Positions 1-10,991 of a DNA stretch of 44,287 nt are shown piece by piece. Both the position numbers and the translations under genes were made by a program. The notes under the pieces are model-generated. The model ran no database searches and was not told the origin of the DNA. It saw only the letters and a program-made list of their open reading frames with translations. Origin of the DNA: Streptomyces aureus (GTDB taxonomy: Bacteria; Actinomycetota; Actinomycetes; Streptomycetales; Streptomycetaceae); assembly GCF_001418135.1 (NCBI RefSeq), contig NZ_LIPQ01000027.1, positions 1 through 44,287 of the forward strand, given 5' to 3'. Within the stretch, counting starts at the first letter, position 1. Each line of letters starts with the position of its first letter.

Positions 1-420
1 GTGCAGGGGGCCGGTCCGGCCCGGGGTGCGCAGTCGCTCGTAGAGGAGGCCGGCGAGCCGCGGGTCGCGCAGCCCTTCGTACACGGCGCGTCCTGCGAGC
101 GGCCCCTGCCGGATCCGTCCGATCAGGGCGGGGGCGAGGCGGGGCGGGAGCTGGGTCCTCACGCCCAGGAGCAGTTGGTAGCAGTCGGCGGGTGTTCCGG
201 CCGGGCGGCCCGGCTGTTCGACCCGTACGAGCAGATGGAGGAGGCCGGGGCCCGCGCCGTCCAGAGGCAGCAGCTCGGTGGCCGCGTCCAGCGTGAATCC
301 GGTGACTCGGCGGCCCTTGCCCGCGAACCAGCGCTGCCGTGGCAGCCATTCGTGGAGCAGGGGAGCGAGGGACGGAAGGAGGGCGTCCGGGGCCCGGGTG
401 GTGGATGCGGTCTCCGGCAT
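1..420 (-). CDS. mak: Maltokinase (Mak/Pep2), N-terminal part, cut by window edge
   Basis: Reading the minus strand from the ATG at 420 gives 140 codons without a stop, running off the left edge. The N-terminus holds LPRQRWFAGKGR near residues 29-40, the hallmark start of actinobacterial maltokinases (Mak N-cap), followed by a domain with YQLLLGVRTQLP. The family uses ATP to phosphorylate maltose to maltose 1-phosphate, the donor for GlgE, in the cytoplasm. The start has a purine-rich ribosome site (AAAGGA) about 8 bases upstream. It follows treS on the same strand, the standard glgE-treS-mak order, but with a 246-bp gap carrying a hairpin, so it may have its own promoter. The catalytic kinase domain lies outside the window, so activity cannot be judged. 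Family identity is secure from the N-cap and the context. Confidence 0.88.
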   Translation of the reverse strand, partial: MPETASTTRAPDALLPSLAPLLHEWLPRQRWFAGKGRRVTGFTLDAATELLPLDGAGPGLLHLLVRVEQPGRPAGTPADCYQLLLGVRTQLPPRLAPALIGRIRQGPLAGRAVYEGLRDPRLAGLLYERLRTPGRTGPLH

Positions 421-614
421 GGCATCGCGTCCTTTCCCCGGGGCGCGCAGTTGGCTGTCGTGTGCGTTCAAATGCGCAGAGTGTCCCGGATGGCGGCTGG
501 GGCTGTCCGGATGTGCGGGACGTGTCGGAAGGGGAAGATCCGTATGGGCCCGGCAATAAGGCCCGTATGGACCTGAATCGTGCTGCGGAACGTGTGTGGG
601 TCACAGTGCCCAGA

Positions 615-639
615 GTGGGACGGGAGGAAACCGTCCCAC
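615..639 (-). terminator. Hairpin downstream of treS
   Basis: A perfect 9-bp stem (GTGGGACGG and its complement) closes a 7-base loop, starting 28 bases past the treS stop codon. There is no T-run, which is common for Streptomyces terminators. It could end or attenuate the glgE-treS transcript before mak. The rest of the 421-666 gap shows no gene and no convincing promoter. Confidence 0.5.
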
Positions 640-666
640 CCAGGACGAATCCGAACTGACCAGCGG

Positions 667-2357
<1,691 letters not shown>

Positions 2358-2361
<4 letters not shown>

Positions 2362-4439
2362 GATGTGGGTGACCCTCCGGTCTGCGGGGACGGTCGCAGG
2401 ACGAGGACGTGCGCGGGTGTGACACCCGGCTCTAGGCGCACGTAGCTGGTCCTGCCCCAGTGATAGGTCTCGCCGGTGAGCTCGTCGCGCACCGGCACGG
2501 TCTCGTGCCAGTCGAGGCCGAGTTCCGGCATGTCCAACGAGAGCGTCGCCTCCTGGGTGTGGTGCGGGTCGAGGTTGACGACCACCAGAACGGTGTTCGA
2601 ACCCGAGCGCTTGCTGTACGCGATCACCTGCGGGTTGTCCGCGTCATGGAAGGTGAGGTTCCGCAGCCGGCGCAGGGCCGGGTGACGCCGCCTGATCCGG
2701 TTCAGGGCGGTGATCAGCGGGGTGATCGTCGCCCCCGCGCGCTCCGCCGACTCCCAGTCCCGCGGGCGAAGTTGGTACTTCTCCGAGTCGAGGTACTCCT
2801 CGCTCCCGTCCCGCAGCGGGGTGCCCTCGCACAGCTCGTACCCGGCGTACATGCCCCACGAGGGCGACAGCGTCGCCGCGAGCACCGCACGCGCCTCGAA
2901 CGCCGGCCGGCCGCCCTCCTGGAGGTAGGCGTGCAGGATGTCCGGGGTGTTCACGAAGAAGTTCGGCCGCATCTGCGCCGCCGTCTCACCGGACAGCTCC
3001 GTCAGGTACTCCGTGAGCTCCTCCTTGGTGTTCCGCCAGGTGAAGTACGTGTACGACTGCTGGAAACCGATCGCGCCCAGCGTCCGCATCATGGCCGGCC
3101 GGGTGAAGGCCTCCGCCAGGAAGATCACGTCCGGGTCGGCGGCGTTGATCTCGCCGATCACCCGCTCCCAGAACACCACCGGCTTGGTGTGCGGGTTGTC
3201 GACGCGGAAGATCCGCACCCCGTGGTCCATCCAGTGGCGGAGGATCCGCACGGTCTCCGCGACGATCCCGTCCATGTCGACGTCGAACGCGATCGGGTAG
3301 ATGTCCTGGTACTTCTTCGGCGGGTTCTCGGCGTACGCGATCGAACCGTCCGGGCGGTGGTGGAACCACTCCGGGTGCTTCTCCACCCACGGGTGGTCGG
3401 GGGAACACTGGAGCGCGAAGTCCAGGGCGATCTCCAGACGCAGCTCCCGGGCCCGCGCCACGAAGGCGTCGAAGTCCTCGAAGGTCCCCAGGTCCGGGTG
3501 GAGCGCGTCGTGGCCGCCCTCCGGCGAACCGATCGCCCACGGCACGCCGACGTCGTTCGGCGCCGCGGAGAGGGAGTTGTTGGGGCCCTTGCGGTGGGTC
3601 TCGCCGATGGGGTGCACCGGCGGCAGGTAGACCACGTCGAAGCCCATCGCCGCCACCGCGGGGAGCCGCTCGGCGGCGGTACGGAAGTTCCCGGGAACCG
3701 TACGGCCCTTGACCTTCCGCACGCCCTCCGAGCGCGGGAAGAACTCGTACCAGGAGCCGAACAGGGCGCGCTCCCGCTCCACCTGGAGAGGCAACGCGGG
3801 CGAGGACGAGAGGAGTTCGCGCAGCGGATGCCGGTCGAGGGACTCGACGACCCGGGGGTTCAGGGCCGCCGCGAGCCGGACCGCGGCGGGCCGGGACGCG
3901 TCGCGCAGGGCGTCCGCGGCGGCGAGCACGGCCTCCCGGGCGCCGCCCTTCTTCGGGACGCCCTTCGCGGCCCGCTCGTGCAGCTCGGCGCCCTCGGCGA
4001 GGACCAGTTCGGAGTCGATCCCGGCCGGGATCTTGATCCTCGCCGTGTGGCGCCAGGTGGCCAACGGGTCGCTCCACGCCTCGACGGTGTACGTCCACAG
4101 GCCCTCGGCGTCCGGGGTGACCTCGGCCCCCCAGCGGTCGGTGCCCGGGGCCAGTTCGCGCATCGGGGTCCAGGGGCCGGGGCGGCCCGACGGGCCGTGC
4201 AGCACGACATTGGCGGCGACCGCGTCGTGGCCTTCGCGGAAGACGGTCGCCGTCACCTCGAAGGTCTCTCCGGCCACCGCTTTGGCGGGGCGTCGGCCAC
4301 AGTCGACCAGCGGGCGTACGTCCAGTACGGGAATGCGTCCCATGAGCGGATTCACAGCATCACCTGACGGGTTACGGGGGTGCGGGTGGTGGTTGTGCGC
4401 TCTTTCTAGCTCCGTCGACGGCCGACGGGTTGCGGGCAT
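2358..4439 (-). CDS. glgE: Alpha-1,4-glucan:maltose-1-phosphate maltosyltransferase GlgE
   Basis: GlgE transfers maltosyl units from maltose 1-phosphate onto alpha-1,4-glucan ends. The product is 693 residues, close to the usual 660-700. It opens with the N-terminal domain containing [15 protein letters not shown] [20 protein letters not shown], followed by the GH13 barrel. The nucleophile Asp414 is in [11 protein letters not shown] and the acid/base Glu443 is in [13 protein letters not shown]; the 29-residue spacing equals that of the characterised S. coelicolor enzyme. I chose the ATG at 4439 because AGGAG lies 6 bases upstream and the N-terminal MPAT resembles the S. coelicolor start; an internal ATG at 4343 lacks a good ribosome site. 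It heads the operon and overlaps treS by 4 bases. Confidence 0.96.
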
Positions 4440-4567
4440 GGCCGCTCCTGTCCGCGTTCACTCGGATGGGGGGTCCACAGGGATGAACAGGGGTCACGGG
4501 GAGAGAGGTTCGAGGGGTACCGCAGGAGCCTTCCACGGTCTTCGGGCGGGCAATCCAGGCGCTTTGT

Positions 4568-4596
4568 TAACTACTAGGGCGTAGCCGAAGCGGCAA
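4568..4596 (-). promoter_or_regulatory. Candidate promoter for the glgE operon
   Basis: On the minus strand TTGCCG (4591-4596) and TAGTTA (4568-4573) are separated by 17 bases, a sigma-70-like spacing, and leave a leader of about 125 bases before glgE. The -10 match is only partial, so this is a guess from spacing and position. Confidence 0.28.
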
Positions 4597-4611
4597 GCAC
4601 AGGACCCGGAC

Positions 4612-4642
4612 AAAGAAAAGACCCCGCCCTTGTGGGGCGGGG
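4612..4642 (-). terminator. Rho-independent terminator of the NmrA-like gene
   Basis: An 8-bp all-G/C stem (4622-4629 with 4635-4642, 5-base loop) is followed on the minus strand by a T-rich tail (TCTTTTCTTT). It lies about 24 bases past the stop of the gene at 4666 and separates it from the glgE promoter region. Confidence 0.85.
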
Positions 4643-4665
4643 CCTGTTCGCGCCGGACCGAGCCC

Positions 4666-5589
4666 TCAGGAGAGAAGGGTGTCGGAGGACCAGACCTGCC
4701 AGGGCTGGCGGGCCACCCATTCCTCCACCGGGGGCGGTTCGAGGGCCAGGACCTCCGTGGACACGCCGTCGTCGTCCGCCATCAGGAGCGGATCGGCGCC
4801 GCTCGCCATGAAGTGGTAGATCCCGGCCACCCCGGCCGCCGTCTCCGGGCCGAGCAGCTCGGCGAGGCTCCGTTCGAAAGAGGCCGGATCCAGCTCCTCG
4901 TACCGCACCGCCCGGCCGAGCCCCCGGCCGAACGCCGCCGCGAGCTCGCCGCCCGTCAGGGAGCGTTCCCCGCCGATGTCGAACGTCCGGCCCTCCAGGT
5001 CCTCCCGGGTGAGCGCCGCGAGCGCCGCCTCCGCCAGGCCCCGGTGCGACAGCCACGCCGTCCGCGCGGCCGCCGGCAGCGGATAGGCGAGCACGCCGTC
5101 GTCGACCAGGGCCGGCCCGTTCCACGGCGAGAACAGGTTGTCCAGGTACACCGGCGGCCGGATCACCACCAGCGGCACCCCGCTGTCCCGCAGCACCCGC
5201 TCCGCCAGCCGGCGCGTCTCGAAGGCGGCCACGTCCGTCGGACCCAGCGGGATCCGGGTGTTGGCGTTGAAGACCAGCCGCTCCGTGCCCGCCTCCAGGG
5301 CCGCCTCCGCGACGTTCCGCGCGTACGCCTCCACCCGCTCGCTCTCGTACACCAGCGGCATCGTCATGAACGCGTGCGTCGTCCCCTCGAAGAGCCGCCG
5401 CACGTCGTCCGGCCGTCCCAGATCGCCGGCGAGGAAGGCGGCCCCGGGCAGCGGCGGCCGGTCCGCCGACGGCCGCCGCGTCAGGGTGCGGACCCGGTGG
5501 TGCCGCTCGGCGAGAAGGCGGGCCACCGCGCCCCCCTGGAACCCTGTCGCGCCCACGACCGCCACCCGCATCGGAATCTCACTGGACAT
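4666..5589 (-). CDS. NmrA-like NAD(P)H-binding oxidoreductase
   Basis: This 307-residue protein has an N-terminal Rossmann fold: MRVAVVGATGFQGGAVARLL carries the GxTGxxG dinucleotide motif typical of NmrA/HSCARG-type atypical short-chain dehydrogenases. TLTRRP after strand two suggests a basic patch for NADPH. The Tyr-Lys catalytic pair of classical SDRs is not obvious, as in NmrA proteins, which often act as redox sensors or NAD(P)H:quinone reductases. The ATG at 5589 was chosen because it sits just before the first beta strand; a longer frame upstream lacks a ribosome site. It is divergent from a cupin/AraC regulator across 118 bp, so that regulator probably controls it. Substrate unknown. 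Confidence 0.8.
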   Translation of the reverse strand: MSSEIPMRVAVVGATGFQGGAVARLLAERHHRVRTLTRRPSADRPPLPGAAFLAGDLGRPDDVRRLFEGTTHAFMTMPLVYESERVEAYARNVAEAALEAGTERLVFNANTRIPLGPTDVAAFETRRLAERVLRDSGVPLVVIRPPVYLDNLFSPWNGPALVDDGVLAYPLPAAARTAWLSHRGLAEAALAALTREDLEGRTFDIGGERSLTGGELAAAFGRGLGRAVRYEELDPASFERSLAELLGPETAAGVAGIYHFMASGADPLLMADDDGVSTEVLALEPPPVEEWVARQPWQVWSSDTLLS

Positions 5590-5707
5590 GTGTGTCTGAG
5601 GCCCTTCGATAGACTTTCCCGGCTGTCGTGTCGGCGTCCCTCCAGGCTCGCCGCCGCGGCTTCGGCCGTTCAATTAACAAACCGGGGCGGAAGTTGAAGG
5701 ATCGTCC

Positions 5708-6691
5708 ATGGCAATCGTGGGAACCGACCGTCACGCACAGCAGCCCGAGCAGGAAGAGCAGGACGACCTGCTGAGCGAACTGCTCAAACCCCTCCGGCTC
5801 ACCGGAGTCTTCGACAGCCGCTGGCACGTCCGCGCCCCCTGGGCCATCGAGGGCGACGCCGAACGCAGCTGCGCCGTCCTCCACTACGTCGTCGAGGGCG
5901 ACTGCTGGATCACCACCGAGGCCGAGGCCCCGGTCGAACTGCACGCCGGCGACCTCGTCGTCTTCCCGACCGGCACCGCGCACCGGCTTTCCGACCGGCC
6001 CGAACGCCAGGGCCTCCCGCTCAAGGCCGTCCTGCCCGAGCGGCTTCCCGGCACCTCCGGCGAGATCGTCATCGAGGGCAGCGGCCCCGAATCCCGGCTG
6101 CTCTGCGCCGGGCTGCACTACGACGCCAGCGCCGCCACCGGCCTCTACACCTCGCTGCCCTGGGCACTCGTCCTCGACGGACCGCAGGTCGACCGCGAGC
6201 CGCTGCTCCGCGACACCCTGCGGCTGCTCGCCGCCCCCGACCGGCCCGTCGGCCCCGGCGACCGGCTCATCACCCTGCGCGCCTTCGAGATGGCCCTGGT
6301 CCTGGCGCTCCGGCCGCTGCTCCGCGAACTCGCGGGCAACCCGGCCTCGCTGCCGCTGCTCCGGCACCCCGGGATCAGCCGGGCGGTCGTCATGATGGCC
6401 ACCCGGTTCGCCGAACCCTGGACCATCGACTCCCTCGCCAGGGAGGTCGGCATGTCCCGCTCCGCCTTCACCGCCTCCTTCCGCGACCTGGTCGGCGAGT
6501 CGCCGGCCCGCTACCTCGCCGCCCGCCGGATGCAGGAGGCGGGCCGCCTCCTCACCGAGACCTCCCTGCCGCAGTCGGCGGTGCCCGCCCGGGTCGGCTA
6601 CCAGAGCGCCGTCGGCTTCCACCTCGCCTTCCGCAAATGGTTCGGGGTGACCCCGGGGGAGTACCGCGCGGGAGCCGACCGGGCCGCCTGA
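5708..6691 (+). CDS. AraC-family regulator with N-terminal cupin domain
   Basis: This 327-residue protein has an N-terminal cupin ligand-binding domain (about residues 25-190, with ELHAGDLVVFPTGTAH) and a C-terminal AraC/XylS double helix-turn-helix (about 225-325: WTIDSLAREVGMSRSAFTASF, then GYQSAVGFHLAFRKWFGVTP). Such cupin_6/AraC regulators sense small ligands and activate or repress an adjacent oxidoreductase gene. GAAGGA lies 6 bases before the ATG. The divergent NmrA-like gene is the most likely target; the oxygenase cluster that begins 217 bp downstream on the same strand is a second possibility, though a hairpin lies between them. The ligand is unknown. Confidence 0.87.
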   Translation: MAIVGTDRHAQQPEQEEQDDLLSELLKPLRLTGVFDSRWHVRAPWAIEGDAERSCAVLHYVVEGDCWITTEAEAPVELHAGDLVVFPTGTAHRLSDRPERQGLPLKAVLPERLPGTSGEIVIEGSGPESRLLCAGLHYDASAATGLYTSLPWALVLDGPQVDREPLLRDTLRLLAAPDRPVGPGDRLITLRAFEMALVLALRPLLRELAGNPASLPLLRHPGISRAVVMMATRFAEPWTIDSLAREVGMSRSAFTASFRDLVGESPARYLAARRMQEAGRLLTETSLPQSAVPARVGYQSAVGFHLAFRKWFGVTPGEYRAGADRAA

Positions 6692-6710
6692 AGGGCGGCG
6701 GACCGGCCCT

Positions 6711-6738
6711 CCGGAACGGCCGCGGGCCGGCCGTCCGG
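6711..6738 (+). terminator. Hairpin after the AraC regulator
   Basis: CCGGAACGGCC (6711-6721) pairs with GGCCGTCCGG (6729-6738) with one bulged base and a 7-base loop, about 20 bases after the regulator stop. It lacks a T-run. It suggests that the AraC gene is a separate transcription unit from the oxygenase cluster. Confidence 0.5.
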
Positions 6739-6908
6739 GCGGTGCCCGGCGGGCGTCCGCGCCGCCCCGGATCCACCGACCTGACATCTTCGGGATTCCC
6801 TGGCCGGTTCTTAAGGACCCCTGGACGGACGCTCATTGTCCGGACGGGTCGCCCCGGACAGGCTCGGGACCGGCACAGCCGTGACACCCGAGGAGAGGCG
6901 ACACACCG

Positions 6909-8339
6909 GTGACGAGGTCCGGGCAGGAGTATCTGGAGGGGCTGCGCGACGGGCGCGAGATCTGGCTCGACGGGGAACGGGTCAAGGACGTCACCGCCCA
7001 CCCCGCCTTCCGGTCCACCGCGGCCTCCTTCGCAGGGCTCTACGACCTCGCCGACGACCCCGTCCACCACCCGGCCCTCGTCCAGGGCGGGGTGCGCCGC
7101 GCGTACGCCGTGCCCCGCTCGTACGAGGACCTCGTCGCCCGCCGCCGCGCCTTCCGCACCACGGCCCGGGCCAGCTTCGGCTTCCTCGGCCGGACCCCCG
7201 ACTACATGGCCGCCGGCGCGGCCGGGTTCGCCGCCGCGCCCGCCGTCTTCACCGGCGGCACCTTCGACGGCGCCGAGCACGCCCTCGCCTTCCACCGCCG
7301 GCTCACCGAGGGCGATCTGCACTGCGCGTTCACCCTCGGCAACCCGCCCCCGGGGCACGGCGGGGAGGACCTCACCCTGCGGGTCGTGGCCGAACGGGAC
7401 GGCGGGATCGTCGTCCGCGGCGCCAAGACGGTCGGCACGGGCGCCGTCTTCGCCGACGAGATCCTCGTCGGCACCATCGAGCCGCTCCCCGCCGACGACC
7501 TCGCGCACGCCCTGACCTTCGCCGTACGGCTCGACACCCCCGGCCTCCGGCTGATCTCCCGCACCTCGTACGAGGAACGCTCCCGGTCCGTCTTCGACCA
7601 CCCGCTGTCCTCCCGGTACGACGAGAACGACGCGATGCTGGTCTGCGAGGACGTCCACGTCCCCTGGGAACGGGTCCTCACCCACCGCGACCCGGCCATC
7701 ACCGGCGCCGTCTGGTGGCAGACCCCCGCCTACCTCAACTTCGTCCACCAGTCCGCGACCCGCTTCTGGACCAAGCTGGAGTTCCTCACCGGACTCGCGA
7801 TCCTCATCACCCGCTCGAACGGCACCGAGAGCCTCCCGCCCGTCACCCAGGCCGTCGGCCGGCTCCTCGGCATGGTCGCCCAGGCCAAGGCCTTCGTGCT
7901 CGCCGCCGAGGCCTCGTACGAGGAGGTCGACGGCGGGCGCGGCGGCGTCCGCCCCGGGCAGGACATCTCCTTCGCCCAGCGGATCATGGCCGGCGAGCTC
8001 TACCCGCGGGCCGTCCAGGACATCAGGCTTCTCGCCGGCGGCGCCCTCGTCCAGCTGCCCGCCAGCGGCCGTGACCTCCTCCACCCCGAACTCGGGCCGC
8101 TGGTCCGCCGCTACTTCGGCACCACCGGCCACCCCGCCGAGGACCGCGTGAAACTCCTCAAGCTCGCCTGGGACGCCCTCGGTTCCGAGTTCGCCGGACG
8201 CCACGAACAGTACGAGCGCCTCTACCACGGCGCCCCGCACGTCTATCTGACCATGCAGACCTGGGCCGGCGCCGCCGACGACTGCGAGAACCTCGCCCAG
8301 GCCTGTCTCGACGGCTACGGCCTCGGGACGACCCGGTGA
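6909..8339 (+). CDS. HpaB/PvcC-family FADH2-dependent monooxygenase
   Basis: This 476-residue protein matches the 4-hydroxyphenylacetate 3-hydroxylase family: an HpaB N-terminal domain (about residues 5-265, starting SGQEYLEGLRDGREIWLDGE) and a helical C-terminal domain (about 270-470), an acyl-CoA-dehydrogenase-like fold. Members use reduced FAD and O2 to ortho-hydroxylate phenols. It is somewhat shorter than E. coli-type HpaB (about 520) and closer to the actinobacterial and PvcC-like branch acting in secondary metabolism. A GAGGAGAGG ribosome site precedes the GTG. No HpaC-type flavin reductase is present in the window, so reduced flavin must come from elsewhere. It is the first gene of a four-gene run; its stop overlaps the exporter start. 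Exact substrate not predictable. Confidence 0.85.
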   Translation: MTRSGQEYLEGLRDGREIWLDGERVKDVTAHPAFRSTAASFAGLYDLADDPVHHPALVQGGVRRAYAVPRSYEDLVARRRAFRTTARASFGFLGRTPDYMAAGAAGFAAAPAVFTGGTFDGAEHALAFHRRLTEGDLHCAFTLGNPPPGHGGEDLTLRVVAERDGGIVVRGAKTVGTGAVFADEILVGTIEPLPADDLAHALTFAVRLDTPGLRLISRTSYEERSRSVFDHPLSSRYDENDAMLVCEDVHVPWERVLTHRDPAITGAVWWQTPAYLNFVHQSATRFWTKLEFLTGLAILITRSNGTESLPPVTQAVGRLLGMVAQAKAFVLAAEASYEEVDGGRGGVRPGQDISFAQRIMAGELYPRAVQDIRLLAGGALVQLPASGRDLLHPELGPLVRRYFGTTGHPAEDRVKLLKLAWDALGSEFAGRHEQYERLYHGAPHVYLTMQTWAGAADDCENLAQACLDGYGLGTTR

Positions 8340-9769
8340 CGACGGCACCGGCACCACGGCGCGGGGCACTCACCCTGCTCGCCGCCACCCAGCTGCTGCT
8401 CATCATGGACACCGCGATCGTCAACGTCGCGCTGCCGTCCGTCGGCGAGGACCTCACCGCCGGCTCCACGGGCCTCTCCTGGGTCGCCAACGCCTACCTC
8501 ATCACCTTCGGCGGACTCCTCCTCCTCGGCGGCCGGATCGCCGACCTCCTCGGCCACCGGCGGGTCTTCCTCGGCGGCCTCGGCCTGCTCGCCGTCGCCT
8601 CCGCCGCCGGTGGTCTCGCCCCCGGCGCCGACGCCCTCGTCGCGGCCCGTGCCGTCCAGGGCGTCGGCGCCGCGCTCGCCGCGGCCGCCGCCTTCGCCCT
8701 GCTCCTCCTGCTCTTCCCCGAGGGGCCCGCCCGGCACCGGGCGCTCGGCGCGTTCGCCGCGATGGGCGGCCTCGGCGGGGTCCTCGGCACGGTCCTCGGC
8801 GGCGTCGTCACCGACCTCCTCGGCTGGCGCTCCACGTTCTGGCTGAACGTGCTGCTCGCGGCCGCCCTCGCCGTCCTCGCCCGCCTGGTCCTCGACCGCC
8901 GCGCCGGCCCCGCCCGGCACGGCGGCTTCGACCTCGCCGGGGCGCTCACCGCCACCGCCGGACTCGGACTCGTCGCCTACGCGCTCGTCGGCGCGGCCGA
9001 CGCCGGGTGGCTGTCCGCCCGTACCCTCGGCGCCGGAGGAACGGGACTCGCGCTGCTGCTCGCCTTCACCGCCGTCGAAGCCCGGGCCGCCGCGCCCCTC
9101 GTCCCGCCGTCCGTCCTGACCCGGCCCGCGCTCCGGCTGTCCAACACCCTGGCCGCGCTCGCCCAGACGACCCTGTTCCCGATGTTCTTCCTGGTCGGCC
9201 TCTACCTCCAGAACGTCCTCGGATACGCGCCCCTCGGCGGCGGCCTCGGCCTGCTGCCGCTGTCGCTCGTCGTCGTCGCGGTCGCCCCGCAGACCGGCCG
9301 GCTCATCTTCCGGATCGGCCTGCACCGGACCATGACCCTGGGGTTCGTCCTGCTGTGCGCGGGAACGCTGTGGCTGGCCCTGGCACTCACCCCCGACGGC
9401 GGCTTCGCGAGTACCGTCCTCGCCCCGAGCCTGCTCCTGGGCGCGGCCCTGCCGCTCGTCACGGTCACCACGAACGTGGCGGCGACGGCGGAGGCCGCGG
9501 CCGAGGAGACCGGACTCGCCTCCGGACTCGTCAACACCAGCCAGCAGTTCGGCTCCGTCCTCGGCCTCGCCGTCCTGGTGGCCGTCGCCACGAGCCGTAC
9601 GGAGGCCGTCGACGCGGCCCGCGCGGCCGCCGAGACCTCCGGACACCGCGCCGCCCTGCTCACCGGCGCCGCCTTCGCCGCCGCGGCCGCACTCCTCTCC
9701 GTACGCCTCCACCCGCCCAGACGGGTTCCGGAACCGTCCCCCGGGCAACGGGTCCCGGACCGCCGCTGA
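8336..9769 (+). CDS. MFS exporter, DHA2 (drug:H+ antiporter) type
   Basis: This 477-residue, very hydrophobic protein begins with TM1 holding LLLIMDTAIVNVALPSVGEDL, the DHA2/EmrB signature, and carries motif A (GGRIADLLGHRRVFLGG) between TM2 and TM3 and a motif-C-like GLGGVLGTVLGGVV in TM5. The length fits 14 membrane segments. The GTG start overlaps the previous stop in GTGA, so it is coupled to the HpaB-like gene. Placed inside an oxygenase gene set, the likely job is export of, or self-resistance to, the product of the cluster. Specificity cannot be read from sequence. Confidence 0.88.
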   Translation: MTTAPAPRRGALTLLAATQLLLIMDTAIVNVALPSVGEDLTAGSTGLSWVANAYLITFGGLLLLGGRIADLLGHRRVFLGGLGLLAVASAAGGLAPGADALVAARAVQGVGAALAAAAAFALLLLLFPEGPARHRALGAFAAMGGLGGVLGTVLGGVVTDLLGWRSTFWLNVLLAAALAVLARLVLDRRAGPARHGGFDLAGALTATAGLGLVAYALVGAADAGWLSARTLGAGGTGLALLLAFTAVEARAAAPLVPPSVLTRPALRLSNTLAALAQTTLFPMFFLVGLYLQNVLGYAPLGGGLGLLPLSLVVVAVAPQTGRLIFRIGLHRTMTLGFVLLCAGTLWLALALTPDGGFASTVLAPSLLLGAALPLVTVTTNVAATAEAAAEETGLASGLVNTSQQFGSVLGLAVLVAVATSRTEAVDAARAAAETSGHRAALLTGAAFAAAAALLSVRLHPPRRVPEPSPGQRVPDRR

Positions 9770-9859
9770 TCCGCCCCCCACCAGGAACACTGCCCACGAC
9801 CACCGGCCGGTGCGCCGTGCCTCTTCGGCGAACCGAGCCCCGGCATACAGGAGCCCCCC

Positions 9860-10969
9860 GTGCTGTTGGGCGATCCGCGTCACCGCACCGAGGACATACG
9901 CGCCGCCGACCCGCTCGGCGCCGACGGCCTGCTCGCCGCCGTGCCCGCGATGAACGCCGACGCCGACGTCGCCGCGCTCACCGTCGCGCTGCGCGCCCTC
10001 GTGCCGGACATCGACCGGGCCGCCCAGTGGAGCGTCGGCCACGCGCTCGCCGCCATGCGGGACCTCGGCATCCTGATGGGCTCGCTGAAACGGCACGGCG
10101 TACAGCCCCTCGCCGCCGTGCCCGAGGCGCTGCCCGTCCTCGAACTCCTCGGCCGCCGCACCGACATGGTGCCGAGGGACACCGTCCACCACTACACGAC
10201 CTGGAACCCGCCCGGCCCCCGCCGCCGCTCGTACACCGGCCACCTGACGGAGGCCCGGCTCCAGGACGCGGTACGGATGGTCTTCCCCGGCCTCGTCGCC
10301 GCGCTCGACGACTGCGGCCGGGTCGCCCGCCTCGAACCGTACGACCCGGGCTTCGCCACCGCCCTCGACCGGGTGGCCCGCCATGTGCGGGCGATGGTCG
10401 ACTCCATCGACCTCACGGTGGCTCAGGTGCCCCCGGAGTACTTCGCGGTCACCCTGCGCCCCTACTTCGAGGAGATCGAGGTGGACGGCCGGGACTACCT
10501 CGGCCCGGCCGCCGCGCAGGTGCCGCTCTGGCTGGTCGACCTGACGCTGTGGCAGTGCGACCGCTCCGACCCCTCCTACGAGGCCTTCCTCGCCGAGTCC
10601 GTGCCGTACGCGCTGCCGGCCTGGCGCGCCTTCCACACCCGGCACCGGGGCGGGGTCTCGGCGGTGAGCAAGCTGTCGGCCGCCGTCAGCTGGGAGGGCG
10701 CGGACCGGCTGCCGCCCTCGCTGACCGCGTCGGCGGAGGCACTCGGCCGGGTGCTGCGCCTCCTGAAGACCTTCCGCGCCCGGCACCTCGGCATCGCCCG
10801 CAAGGCCTACAGCGAGGAGACCCGGCTGTACGAGGAGGGCAGCGGCGGGGCCCCGGTCGCGCTGCTGCGCTCGATCCTGGATCTGACCAGGGAGAACGAG
10901 ACCATGGTGCGCCGCGCGACCGTGCGGCGCCGTCCCGCAGGGGCCCCCGTCGGGCCGTCGGCCGCGTAG
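9860..10969 (+). CDS. PrnB-like (DUF1864) heme-dependent enzyme
   Basis: This 369-residue protein resembles PrnB, monodechloroaminopyrrolnitrin synthase, of the indoleamine/tryptophan 2,3-dioxygenase-like heme superfamily. The strongest signature is VPRDTVHHYTTWNP at residues 104-117, followed by RRRSYTGHL; the C-terminal helix has RARHLGIARKAY with His309, very near the position of the PrnB proximal heme ligand (His313 as I recall). PrnB rearranges 7-chlorotryptophan to an aminophenylpyrrole. No halogenase or Rieske oxygenase gene accompanies it here, so the product should differ from pyrrolnitrin. A CAGGAG site lies 7 bases before the GTG. It sits between an exporter and a flavin hydroxylase in one transcription unit. 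Family assignment is fairly sure; reaction unknown. Confidence 0.75.
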   Translation: MLLGDPRHRTEDIRAADPLGADGLLAAVPAMNADADVAALTVALRALVPDIDRAAQWSVGHALAAMRDLGILMGSLKRHGVQPLAAVPEALPVLELLGRRTDMVPRDTVHHYTTWNPPGPRRRSYTGHLTEARLQDAVRMVFPGLVAALDDCGRVARLEPYDPGFATALDRVARHVRAMVDSIDLTVAQVPPEYFAVTLRPYFEEIEVDGRDYLGPAAAQVPLWLVDLTLWQCDRSDPSYEAFLAESVPYALPAWRAFHTRHRGGVSAVSKLSAAVSWEGADRLPPSLTASAEALGRVLRLLKTFRARHLGIARKAYSEETRLYEEGSGGAPVALLRSILDLTRENETMVRRATVRRRPAGAPVGPSAA

Positions 10970-10991
10970 CGGCGCCGAAGGAGCAGTCGTC

